From Trebouxia sp. TZW2008 (Eukaryota > Chlorophyta > Trebouxiophyceae > Trebouxiales > Trebouxiaceae), in NCBI GenBank assembly GCA_002118135.1, contig BDIU01000136.1:124001-188000 (forward strand): DNA of 64,000 bases, written 5' to 3'. A program made the translations under genes and the position numbers. The first letter of the stretch is position 1; each line of letters starts with the position of its first letter. Positions 1 to 9,898 of the stretch are shown piece by piece. Below the pieces are notes generated by a model that ran no database searches, was not told the DNA's origin, and was given only the letters and a program-made list of their open reading frames with translations.

Positions 1-1234
1 TTGTGCACTGCATTCCTGCACCAGAACTCAGGCAGGTAGGGACTTGAACTAGGTAAGCAACATTGCTCCACGAGAAGCCAAAGCGTTCTGCAACAACTCC
101 ATGGTTTGACAAGGATCCGTCATACAAGTTGGGCGCGTGATTGCTGCTGCATCATTCAGGGTGGCTGTCTGGCTCGATATGTGTTCCCATGATACTCTTT
201 GCACAATATCATGCAAGCCTGGTGTAGATGCACAGCCCGGTTGACCTCAACATTCACTGGCTGGCAATTTAGCTGACACCTATTGAGCTCACCAAGCATG
301 CCCATCTGCTTGGGCTCGATCCATTTTGGTGTGCACTGTGATGGTCCTGAGCTGTTTTGGGTCAACCTCCTTTGCAGTTTGGTGTCCATGCTGCATCTCC
401 TTGTCCAGGCTGCCATCCACCACAGCCAGCATCAACACGTTTGGCTTCTCCTGCAGAAGACACAGGATTTACAAATCTGCACAAGACATGCTGCATGCAG
501 TCAGAACTATGCATCAACCTCTGCCACAAGAATGCAGGATCACTGTTAGCACACACCTGCACAGGATGTCACACTACAGACAGACCCATCAAGCCAAAGA
601 TCTGCTGATGAAACACTTCTACGCATCGTGTTTTTGATCGCTGTGCATGCACAGCTCACACTCTAAACCCAAAGACGGACATGGAGAAGGTGGGTTGAGG
701 ATATTGTGGTCAATTGACAGATGCTCATGATGTCATGTCCACAAATTGTGTGCCACAATGGTGCAATGCAACCACCTTGACTTGTTGCAGCACCATTTCC
801 CTGATGTCGCTCACTGTCTGAGGATAGTCCTCATAACCGACAATCAGCCCTGCACTTCAGTACTTGACGTCACAGGCAACTGTAAACATCTCATTGAGAC
901 CTTGCTCAATACAATCAAATTGCACTTTCAGTTGAAATATTTCATCATTAGAATCAAAATCAGCAGTCTGCTCTAAGCCATGCCAGCGGAACGGAAGCAG
1001 GCCTTGGCTGTGGAGGAAGCGCAGCGTGTCACATTTGCGAAGACATCAGGGTGCGTTTAAATCAAAATTTTAGTGTTTCATGTGGTGTGTGCTTCTGCAG
1101 TGCATTTCCTCTTTGTCTTCCTGGCTGCAGTTTGTCTGTGCGTGTATGGATGTTTGAGTTAAGAGAAGGCAACTCATGTTTCCAAAGGGCATCAGCATCC
1201 GTTGCTGCAACGTACACATCAGTAATGCATGTAC
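1..1234. other. unresolved region downstream of the dynamin GTPase exons
   Basis: No exon chain could be assembled here. On the minus strand two stretches look faintly coding: about 960-720 (contains YEDYPQTVSDIREMVLQQ, but with an upstream in-frame stop) and about 300-240 (contains LNRCQLN, which loosely recalls the dynamin VNRSQ region). They may be remaining dynamin exons, decayed exons or chance. Confidence 0.3.
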
Positions 1235-1950
1235 CTGGGAGGTCAATGATGGTCAGTGTTGGCAGGTCACGCCCACGGACTGTCAGTCTGATAGGTAAGG
1301 GTGACACCCCTGCTGGGTTGCCAGCGTCCTTTACGAACGCCATGTTCTCAGCTTCAAGGTACTCGACAATTTGTGCTGTGTGACCAACAAGAGTTAGGTA
1401 ACATCTGATCGACCTTGGCTGAGCCCAATAGCACAAAAACAAGCAATCAAGCTCAGCTAAGAGCTCAGCACAACTGACCTTCATTTGATATAGGGACATT
1501 GCCTTGAACACCTGCAGCCCTTGGTTCCTTAAAGATCACAGTAGGTGAAATGACGCTTGGGGCCGTGACGAGGCTGATGACAATTGGTCGCCTTGTGACC
1601 ATCTTGTCTTTGGCCTTTGGCAGAATCTCCATGTTTATGAACGCCTCCAGCAGAGTGCTCTTCCCTACGCTCTGCAGGACAAGCGGCAATGCAATGCTGG
1701 TTGTTTCCGACAGCCGCGGCCAGAAGCCTGGGCTGGCATTTGTCTTCTCAGCGAGGTCGTTCCTGTGACCTAGGGTATATACCGGCCGGTCTACGGGGGG
1801 CATCAGTGCAGGCATTGTTTCGCATACCTGACTGCCGATGACGACGACCTGGGGCAATCTGTCCAAAATGTCTGCGACATCTGGCTGATCCGCTGCCAGG
1901 GAGACGAGCGCAGCGTTCACTTGCCCGGTCACCTTGAGGAGCTCGTTCAT
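1235..1950 (-). CDS. dynamin-like GTPase, N-terminal GTPase exons (3' end not resolved)
   Basis: Three exons on the minus strand join in frame: 1950-1828, 1671-1479 and 1375-1235, each bounded by GT-AG. The first ends VVVIGSQ and the second begins SVGKSTLLEAF, so splicing rebuilds a P-loop (GSQSVGKST). The second exon continues with the dynamin switch-I signature MVTRRPIVISL. The third ends LPTLTIIDLPG, the dynamin G3 motif. The ATG at 1950 (MNELLKVTGQVNAAL) places the P-loop near residue 40, as in short plant dynamin-related proteins. Dynamins are membrane-remodelling GTPases of vesicle, organelle or plastid fission. The TKxD (G4) motif, stalk and effector domain should lie downstream, at 1-1230 or beyond the window, but I could not identify them with confidence. 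It may be a truncated or decayed copy. The dynamin family is well supported; the subfamily is unknown. Confidence 0.75.
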
Positions 1951-2674
1951 GGTCGAGGCCGACAGACACACTTCGGGGGTCAAGACTTGCAACTCTGCGC
2001 CTCGCTTTGTTACTTACCTTGACTATCTCACGGCGCTGTAAGATTTTCCACCACACATCGGTCTCTGGGGTTGAAGCCAGCGTTGCTCTGCTCTCAGCAA
2101 TTTGTCTCAGTTTCTGGGATTCTAACGCTTCGCTTCCGAAGCAAAGCTTCCCATAACGCCAACCCTGCCGCAGGAGTTGCCTCCGACGGGGGAGCGTAAA
2201 GGGATACCAGAGGGACGACTGGGTTTGTCGGTGGGATCTGCCTCCTCCTCCTCCTCGACTCCACCGCGTGGAAACGCAATCGAAATCACTTGCTGCAAAT
2301 GCGCATGAAGGTCTTGAATATGAGGTGTCACGCGCCCATCAAGTGATTGGCACATAACATGCATGATCACATGGTGACAGAAGATGACAGATGTCTACGT
2401 AAGAGTGCTCCGGATGAACTCGATAAAACCGGCCTGTATGGGGTGTAGACAAATGTATGACACATTTCATATGTTGCCATCAGCACCAGCTACACAGTAC
2501 AACCTGTAGACTAGGAAAAGGCAAGCTGCTTATTAATACACATCTACACAATGCCAATTGCTAACGTTCACAACAAACGTCTTGACATGTCAATCTGAAA
2601 ACTGCAAGCAGTTCTAAATTCTAAGCTGAGGATGCTGCAACTAACTCAAGAAATGCAAGTATCATTTGACAATC
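1951..2674. other. intergenic: 5' region of dynamin-like gene and 3' region of phosphatase
   Basis: This holds the presumed promoter and 5' leader of the dynamin-like gene and the 3' flank of the purple acid phosphatase. 2100-2290 is GC-richer with a CTCCTCCTCCTCC run. A minus-strand open frame at 2370-2122 contains GGVEEEEEADPTDKP and could be an upstream exon, but no splice to the dynamin frame was established. Confidence 0.35.
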
Positions 2675-4493
2675 CTAACCGAAAAATGAACGAATTCTTC
2701 TTAGAAGGCTGACTGGTCTCGCTTTGGCAGGGTCCTGTTGCTGAGCATCAGATAAGCCGCTTGGCCCGGAGCGAATGACATCAATGCTATCACCAACAGC
2801 CATGACCCCATCTTGATTTCGATGCCATTCCCACACAGCATGTGTGCTATTCAACACATTCAGAATACCCATGCCATAACTGGGTTCTCTGAAGGCTGAC
2901 CATTCAGGTGTCGGCTTCAGGTAATCATTACTCAACCCCTCACGATTGCCACCATCACCAATGTTGATGTAAATGGGTCCCTTGTCATTCAACCTTTGCC
3001 GATAGACATGTAGTGAGCGCTCATAGGCATGCACATGGCCAGCAAAGACCATGTCCACACCATTGTCAAACAACAAATCCTCCATTGTGCTTCGCATGTT
3101 CTCCATTTCTCCTTGATGCGCAACATTGCTGTTGTACCAAGGTGCGTGCATGCCAACTATCAGCCAAGGAGTTCTTGATCTGTCCACTTTAGCCAAATCC
3201 TTTTCCAGCCACTTATACTGCTGAGACTTTCTTGTGTAGTCAGCGTAGCACCCCAGCATGATGACATGCAAGCCTGCCACCTCATAGGAGTAGTATAGAG
3301 CAGTGTTGCTCTCTGAGAAGCTTGAAGGCGTGTAGAACCTGGTCTCATATGCAAGGAAGCCTTGCTTGCCTTCCACGACTTCTTCCTCGTGATTGCCTTC
3401 AATGACTTGCCAAGGAATTCTGGAGGCTGAAGACTGTATAAGTCGGCCATAGGAGTCCCATCTGCATAGTGCAAGGCACTACTCAGACTGCTGCCTTACT
3501 CAAAAATCAGCACATGCGTATCAAGACTGACTTGCTCAGGCACTCGGGTAACAAGCAATGTCCTGGCATGCTTGGCCTTTAGGCATCAAAGTCAGCTTTG
3601 CACAAAGTGACTGAATGCTCTGCATGTGAGACCTCATGAATATCATCAAGAACATTGCAGCAACAATGAGACAGCAGTTATTTGGATGTGACGCACCGTG
3701 GTTGATACCCATCTGCATAAGACAAGTCGCCAACGTTCAGAATAGACACAGGCTGCAGAGCAGCAGCATGATCCAATGTGTCCATGGAGTTCTCTGTCTG
3801 ACCAAGGTCACCAATCAAGCCAAGACGGTATGGCAAGCTGTTCACGCCAGCCTTGGGCGGTGTTGTGAAAGAGTACAGCTCGCTGAGGCCAAGTCCAGGA
3901 TCTCCAACTTGATAGAAGTACTCTGTGTTGGCTTCAAGAGGACCTTCAGGGCCAAGACCAAGAACAACGCGATGCAAGGCACCTGACCAGTACTCATCTG
4001 CTGTGTAACAACTATAGCTGCCGCTGCCTGTGCTGAGCAATGCTGTTGAGTTGGTGCCGTACAGCACTGTGCTGTTGAGCTGCATTTCTGTCAGCCTGTC
4101 ACAGTATGAGTGAGACTTTGTCAGGGCCATGAGCGCATCGTCATCCTGTGGCATTGTGACCCAGTCAACAGACATTGCCCCAACACCTGCATGATAGTGC
4201 TGTCTGTGTTACAGTAAAGCAACACAAGCGCTGATGTGTTATGCTTGAACAGAGCTGAGTGTGTTACAGTAGTCCTGCGCTGCACCTGCCATGGAAATGT
4301 GGATCTGCTCTGGACTGTGAGGAGAGCTGCTGTTTGCACGCAGCAGCCTAGGATGAGACAAGCCCAGATCTGCAGAGGCTGGAGGTCGCTTGTACGAACT
4401 TGCAAACGCTCCACTCTGATCATAGCTTGACAGCAAGACTCTGCCAACGAGCAGCAGCAAGGAGCTGCGCAACAACTGGCTGGTGCAACGCAT
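2675..4493 (-). CDS. purple acid phosphatase (metallophosphoesterase), secreted
   Basis: Three exons, 4493-4286, 4186-3697 and 3461-2675, with GT-AG borders, sum to 1485 nt, an uninterrupted 494-residue protein, the usual size for plant-type purple acid phosphatases. Exon 1 begins with a hydrophobic signal-like stretch (LLRSSLLLLVG) and ends EQIHISMA, the start of the family's fibronectin-like N-domain. The metal-ligand blocks appear in order: GLIGDLG, NVGDLSYADGYQPRWDSYG (across the exon 2/3 junction), EGNHE, VGMHAPWYNSN and FAGHVHAYER. The family binds a binuclear Fe-Zn/Mn centre and hydrolyses phosphomonoesters, often in the secretory pathway or outside the cell for phosphate scavenging. 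The C-terminus (YGMGILNVLNSTHAVWEWHRN) is also typical. No key residue is missing. Regulation by phosphate starvation is common in the family but is not visible here. Confidence 0.95.
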
Positions 4494-5153
4494 GTTTGCG
4501 CCAGGTTGTAGTCCGCGAGGTAATGCTACAAACTATCAGGAGCCGCAGCTCGTCACTTGCATCAACAAGATGGCAAGCAGAAAGCCACCCAAGACAGCGT
4601 TAACTCTGATTGATAATTCGTCAGCTCAACAGCAGCAACTGGCGGTACTGTTTGCGTCGTTCTCTGCAGAGCTGTACTGAAAAATTCAATGCAGTCAAAC
4701 GCTCGCACTGTTGGCAACGTGGCTGTGCCTTTTGATGGTGCCCTCTGTGATGATGCAATGGGCAATGTAAGGCAGCCTGCATTTACTGTCTATATCTGTC
4801 ATTTAGTCAAAGCTTTGCTGCCTAAATTCATTTTCAAAACGCATGCAGATCAGTCTGCAGTTTCCATTCACTGACAGTCAAGTCACACAATGATGATGAC
4901 ATGCTGAGAAGCAGATTCCAGACATCAAGCTGTTCACAACACGTTGCTGCAAAGTTCTTAGGCACGTCGGAGATGCATTGCTGTAATGCAACATGCTCGT
5001 GCTGTAGCAGCTTCTGAAGATGCGTCATCTGCTGAAACTCTATCAATGTCAAGTGTCCACCATCCGTAGCTGCAGGCATCTATAGCATGGCGTCCAACAC
5101 TTGCTGCCTGTCCAGGCAAGTGTGTAGAAACGTACATAGATTCCTGATTGTGG
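4494..5153. other. intergenic, no gene seen
   Basis: Region between the phosphatase start and the 3' end of the first cupin gene, both on the minus strand. Only short open frames without family features are present. It should include the phosphatase promoter and the cupin 3' UTR. Confidence 0.4.
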
Positions 5154-6067
5154 TCACTTTGTCTGCCAGTGATCAAAGATTGGTCCTTTGCTGCCATACA
5201 CAGGATCTGTGGTTGGCACTCCAACCTTCCTGATGTTTGCTTCAGCTTCTTCCTTTTCCTCCTGACTTTTCCCATATTTCATGTCCCATTTGTATCCAAT
5301 CGGGTATGCACCAACCATGTCAAACCCTCCACAGGAAATGACGCTGCATGACACTTTATGTATGAGACCTATGAAGCCTGCTGCAATTGAGTCAGCCCTC
5401 AACAGCGAAAGTTGCAGCTTGCATCTGAAATAGTGCTGAATGCTGTTGGCTGCTGGTGCACAGCTTGTTGAGAGCAGTCAAAGTGATGAAGTCACCTCTC
5501 ATGCGATACTCCTGCTGGAATGACCATAATGTCTCCAGCACCCACATCATGCTCAACAGCCTGCTTTGGCCCTCCAAACCTGCAAAATAATGTAGCCAAG
5601 TCATTGCAGCGCTACACTTCAGCTTCACCATAATCTTGCCAAGTGTGCCATCAACATTCATTGGGCATTCTTTCTGCACGTTTTGCATGATGAGGCACAA
5701 GAAAGGGGACACTAGATCTTTGCAAGGCTGAGCTGTTGACAACTTGCAGAGCAGAGCTTGTGCCTCTGCGTACAGCTTGAGTGCATACAGCAGTAGGGAT
5801 GTACCTAGCGCAAGCCGAGCCCTTGTAGACACCTAGGATCTCATGCGATGTGGAGTGGTAGTGGGGATAGTCAAAAAGCGGAGCTCTCCATTTTGGTGGA
5901 AACCCATTTCTATCAAATGTCTGCTCTATCTCTTTGGCAAGATCTGATGAGCTGGCAGACGAAGCAAAAGCAGCTTTGTAGACAAGGACTGGTAGGTGTT
6001 GAACGCTGCAGTTAGGAAATTGATCATCGCCCTCAACCATTAGCACAGCCACCTCACAAGTACCCAT
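5154..6067 (-). CDS. YjlB-type cupin protein, tandem copy 1
   Basis: Three exons, 6067-5805, 5579-5496 and 5343-5154, join in frame to give about 178 residues, close to the single-domain YjlB-like cupin family. Exon 1 carries the first cupin motif (HYHSTSHEILGVYKGSA), exon 2 the second (GAGDIMVIPAGVSHE) and exon 3 the family-specific tail (GGFDMVGAYPIGYKWDM then TDPVYGSKGP). The two His and Glu of H-x-H-(x)n-E and the distal His of PAGVSH, which bind a metal in cupins, are present. The biochemical role of YjlB-like proteins is not established. The start is the first ATG in the open frame; an acceptor-like TGGATGCAG just upstream suggests a possible extra 5' exon. The next gene is a duplicate with identical exon 1 and exon 3 lengths (263 and 190 nt). 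Confidence 0.88.
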
Positions 6068-6793
6068 TGCACAAGACAAAGCGGAACGCCTGCATCCAAA
6101 AAATCATGATGTAATGCAGGAGTCAGAACTGACATGTTTGTTGGTTTGCTTTTGAGCAAGGTCTCACCTGCACTGCAGCTAATAGTGACCTGCACAAAAA
6201 CTGTGTGATACCAGCCGTGGCACTGCTTGGATCAACCAACAGCACTCATTGCGCTTCTTGAAATGCTTCGAAAGGTACGCTCTCGGATGCCCCCGCAGCG
6301 CGTGTTGTCACAGCATGCACGCTCGGTGCATATGCGTGCACCTGACGTGCAGCAGAGCTCTGCTGAAGTCGATTAGGTATCACGGCAGACAACAACGTGC
6401 TTCACAAACACGCGCAGGAGGTTTCACGAGGATCAAGCCCTGGCTCTATAAATGTCTATAGTTTCGCAATCCACAGCAACGATCAGTCCAACGGGGTCAA
6501 TTGAAAGTTGTAAGGGCAGTTTGACCCAACCACTATTAGCAACAACTAGCTACACACATTCGATGTCTTGTTCTCACAAATTAAGCTAGCCTAGTTCACC
6601 TGAACCTGTTGTGAGTCAAGATACAAGAACAGCTCGTCCTGAATTTTCGTTTAAATCATCAAGGTTGCCTGCCTGGCTTTGAGCAGCAACTCCTGTAGCA
6701 ATCAGATGCTGCCGTGACATCAGGGTGAGCATCTGACAGATGCTGTCATGTGGGAGTCTGGATGATCAGAACGTGATATGAAGTCCAAGCTGA
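6068..6793. other. intergenic between the tandem cupin genes
   Basis: Presumed promoter of cupin copy 1 and 3' UTR of copy 2. Around 6170-6250 the minus strand has a donor-like GCAGGTGAGACC, so a non-coding or short 5' exon of copy 1 may lie here, but the frame contains a stop near the junction. No other gene is seen. Confidence 0.35.
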
Positions 6794-7928
6794 TCATTTC
6801 TGCTGCCAATGATCAAGTACAGGTCCTTTGCTACCGTAAACAGGGTCTGCTGATGGTACTGCAACTTTCCTGATGTTTGCTTCCGCTTTCTCCTTTTCTT
6901 GCTGGCTTTTGCCATAGTTCATGTCCCAGTTGTAGCCTGCTGGATATGCACCCACCATCTCAAACCCGCCCTTGGACTGTACACTGCAAGCACCAAGACG
7001 CAATCAGTGACGGCATGCACAAGAGCCCAGACATAGCAGGACTGCACCCAAGACACTGCCGATACAGCTTTTGTGCCAATGGCCAACAGACTGAACCCAA
7101 CAGAATGCCATGACAGCTCGCATATCATAGCGACAGCAGGACTGAACCCAAACAAATGCCATCATAGCTTGCATGCCAAGGGACAAACCCAAACCCAGGA
7201 CACTGGCATTATTGCTTGCATGCCAAGGGGCAACAAGATTGAGCGGAACCCAAAATGCTGCCATTACAGCTTGTATACCGACAACTTGCAGCAAAATGAC
7301 AGTCTGCTGCCACTAGGTCTGGTGTGCACACAGTAAATTTTGGGCAAAACGTAGAGCAACAGTCACACTCACCTTTCATGAGCAACGCCAGCAGGGATGA
7401 CCATCACATCTCCTGCACTCACATCCTCTTCTACACCTTTTGATCCTCCAAGCCTGCATAGCACTCACAGTCGCCAGGCTGGACTCCAAGGCGTGCACCC
7501 TGCCCAACACATCTTGGCAGATGTAGATACGAAGAGCGTAATCTGTTGGCTTGCAGCGCTGTGATTGCAGCTGGACCACACTCGTGATCAGGCAGGTTGT
7601 GGATTGACATGGAAGATGTCAACATTCCAGCTGCGAAGGTGACTGCATGAAGGAAGGGCATTTACCTTACTCGTGCAGAGCCCTTGAAGACGCCTAGAAT
7701 TTCGTGCGAAGTGGAATGGTAGTGAGGGTATTCATACAGACCAAATCTCCACTGTGGTGGGAATCCGTTTTTCTCAAATGTCTGTTCTATTTTGCTGGCA
7801 AGCTCTGATGCACTGCCATTTGCTGAAAAGGCAGCCTTGTAAATTAGTACTGGTAAGTTTTGAATGCTGCAATTGGGGAATTGCCCATCATCATGAACGA
7901 TGTGTGCAGCTGCCTGGCAGGCGGCCAT
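6794..7928 (-). CDS. YjlB-type cupin protein, tandem copy 2
   Basis: Exons 7928-7666, 7453-7373 and 6983-6794 join in frame for about 177 residues. The protein parallels copy 1 throughout: DGQFPNCSIQNLPVLIYKA, HYHSTSHEILGVFKGSA, SAGDVMVIPAGVAHE, GGFEMVGAYPAGYNWDM and TDPVYGSKGP. Intron positions and phases are identical; exon 2 is one codon shorter. It is therefore a whole-gene tandem duplicate under continued protein constraint, since metal ligands and tail are kept while introns have diverged completely. Intron 2 holds a degenerate short tandem repeat (7030-7285). The start is the first ATG of the open frame, with an acceptor-like TATGCAG just upstream. The gene is divergent from the JmjC gene, itself a cupin-fold enzyme. 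Function of the family is unknown. Confidence 0.88.
7030..7285. repeat. degenerate tandem repeat in cupin copy 2 intron
   Basis: Four or so imperfect units of roughly 50-65 bp share AGGACTGAACCCAA, AATGCCAT(C/T)A and AGCTTGCATGCCAAGGG. They lie wholly inside intron 2 of cupin copy 2, and copy 1 has no counterpart in its corresponding intron. Confidence 0.6.
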
Positions 7929-8455
7929 TGCGCAAAACGACCTTGTAGACCTGCATATGTATATTGTACAATCACATGCATCACAGCATGATGCTCTGAC
8001 ACTGCTCTCATGCATACTAGTGGAAGTCACCACCTGCAATTCAGCCGTCTGCCTGCAATGTGGGCTGCCCCCTGACGCGGTCTACGCCCAAATTGACACA
8101 ATTTGCAGTGCACTTCTGGAAAGGAGCTTGCTGATGCCAAGAGAGCCCTTGAGGTCATATCATGTAAGCTTATTGCATGCGCATGCAGACTTGGTGCAAC
8201 AAAGGTAAGAAGTTTCGTCGCTATGCTAGCGTACAGAGTGTCGCCTCAAGCAGAATAGGCTGTGACTTGTAATCGCGTACGGGTCGCGGCTGGGTCTGTG
8301 CGCGCTTGTCGAGCCTGTATGTTGAACTGGTTCATGGTTGACCGGTCAACCAAAAGACTTCCGGCTCATTGTCAGACTTGCGCAGCGTGTTAGCAGGGCA
8401 TCAGCTCTAATGTGCTTTGTATGATCTGTGTGTGACCGCCAGTTCAGTCTCAACG
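7929..8455. promoter_or_regulatory. divergent intergenic region, cupin copy 2 / JmjC gene; possible 5' exon
   Basis: This 530-bp segment separates oppositely transcribed genes and should contain both promoters. On the plus strand 8041-8168 looks exon-like (open frame through DAVYAQIDTICSALLERS), ending at a consensus donor CATGTAAGC. It may be an upstream exon of the JmjC gene, joined to an acceptor such as TTCAG at 8446, but the phase does not fix one solution. Confidence 0.4.
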
Positions 8456-9274
8456 ATGCACAGAAGATTGGTCAGACACTTGTGGGACAGAAAGTTTAAC
8501 AGGCAACAGCAAAGCATCTCCACCAAAGTGCAAAGAATAGCATACAATGCAGAGCACCCTGAGTTGTTGGAGCAGCAGCTTCTGCAGCAATCAGAGCCTC
8601 AAGCTGTGATTGTGACAGGTGCCATGAACAACTGGAAAGCCATGTCATGGAGCATATCAGATCTTAGTCAGTATGGTCATTTGGAAATACCAGTCGAAGT
8701 ATCACACAACGGTGGAGACTACAGAGATCAGCATGCAGTCAGCAGTCACAGACACTTTGAGGCAGATGTGCTGCTACCATTGTCAGCAGTATTACAAGGC
8801 ATGCAGTCTAAGCATAATGAACAGAACTTGCAGAAGACTGTCTTGTACGCTGCACAAGTAGACTTGCTGTCTTTGATCCCTGTGTTAGAAGCTGGGATTG
8901 AGGCCCTACCTGTGAAGGTGATGCATGATAGACTGTACAAACGCAACACCTGGCTTGGTCCAGCAGGAACAATCACACCTCTTCATCGTGACCCATACTT
9001 CAACTTGTTTTGTCAGGTTTGGGGATCCAAATACATTAGGGTATATGACTCAAAGCATGCACAGCACCTGTATCCATTCAGCAATCCATTTCTGCGCAAC
9101 ACATCTCAAGTTCGGGTTGAAAAGGTCGACTGTAACTCTTTTCCAGGATTTTGCAAAGTTCCTTTTGCAGAATGTGTTCTGCAGCCAGGTGAAATGCTGT
9201 TCATTCCAAAGAAGTTTTGGCATTTTGTTCAGGCAAAAGCCCCAAGCTGGTCTGTCAGCTATTGGTGGACGTAA
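8456..9274 (+). CDS. JmjC-domain protein, JMJD5/KDM8-like 2-oxoglutarate oxygenase
   Basis: One long exon encodes about 272 residues ending at 9274. The double-stranded beta-helix shows GPAGTITPLHRDPYFNLFCQ, with the iron-binding H-x-D, then the co-substrate strand VWGSKYIRVYDS, and PGEMLFIPKKFWHFVQ with the distal iron His. The C-terminus SWSVSYWWT closely matches the end of JMJD5/KDM8-class proteins. N-terminal residues QAVIVTGAMNNWKAMSWSISDL match the family's pre-JmjC segment. These enzymes are Fe(II)/2-oxoglutarate hydroxylases; animal JMJD5 acts as an arginyl hydroxylase and in plants the class is tied to the circadian clock. The first ATG in frame is at 8456 (MHRRLVRHLW). The open frame runs further upstream and an extra 5' exon near 8041-8168 is possible, so the N-terminus is provisional. 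Confidence 0.88.
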   Translation: MHRRLVRHLWDRKFNRQQQSISTKVQRIAYNAEHPELLEQQLLQQSEPQAVIVTGAMNNWKAMSWSISDLSQYGHLEIPVEVSHNGGDYRDQHAVSSHRHFEADVLLPLSAVLQGMQSKHNEQNLQKTVLYAAQVDLLSLIPVLEAGIEALPVKVMHDRLYKRNTWLGPAGTITPLHRDPYFNLFCQVWGSKYIRVYDSKHAQHLYPFSNPFLRNTSQVRVEKVDCNSFPGFCKVPFAECVLQPGEMLFIPKKFWHFVQAKAPSWSVSYWWT

Positions 9275-9898
9275 CCTTGTATCGCAAAGTGTAAGTTAGT
9301 ACAATGTACATTTCGTTTACACATGTCAAAGTTGGATTGCTCCTGCCCCTGTATGCCTTGTCACGAAAGCACTCATGGTATCATTAGTTAGCATCGTTTC
9401 AATTTCCAATCACGACATGGACATCCTGTTACAGAGCATTGCGGCGGCTCCTGCATTGCCCCGGCTGTGTGTTGTATCAGAACTGACTCAAGCAAATTGT
9501 TCGGGTAACAGCTGCACATGCGCTGTGCAGACTCCTTTGAGAGTCCATTCAATGTACAGCACTGTACAGAAGAAAATTCACATATGATTCTGTGCACTTC
9601 ATGCTATCTAGACGGGCACTACTGGATCACAAATGGTGGGCACATACTGTAGTATTTGATAAGCACACATGCAAACTCACATGCAAGCCCTGAGCTACTC
9701 TACTAAGCTATCACAGTGTCAGTAAACAAGCATGGTCACTATTGCGGGCTGTACAATTGCAGCAACAGGTTGGCATCACTAAGGTCCTTCACCACCAGGC
9801 TGACTGGGATCACTGCAACTGCATGATGGTCTCATTTGTTTGACGTCCCGATCAATCATTCCTTGCAATTGGCATTATTGCGCGCGCAAGGCAGATGC
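9275..9898. other. convergent intergenic region
   Basis: This holds the 3' flanks of the JmjC gene (+) and the TFIIIC gene (-). A TGTAA polyadenylation-type signal of green algae occurs about 15 bases after the JmjC stop. No further coding sequence was recognised. Confidence 0.4.

Noticed and set aside
746..976. 76-codon plus-strand frame
   Set aside because: No family features, and the minus strand shows at least as much coding-like character.
5392..5832. 146-codon minus-strand frame
   Set aside because: Runs through exon 2 of cupin copy 1 in the wrong phase; the cupin motif GDIMVIPAG is in another frame.
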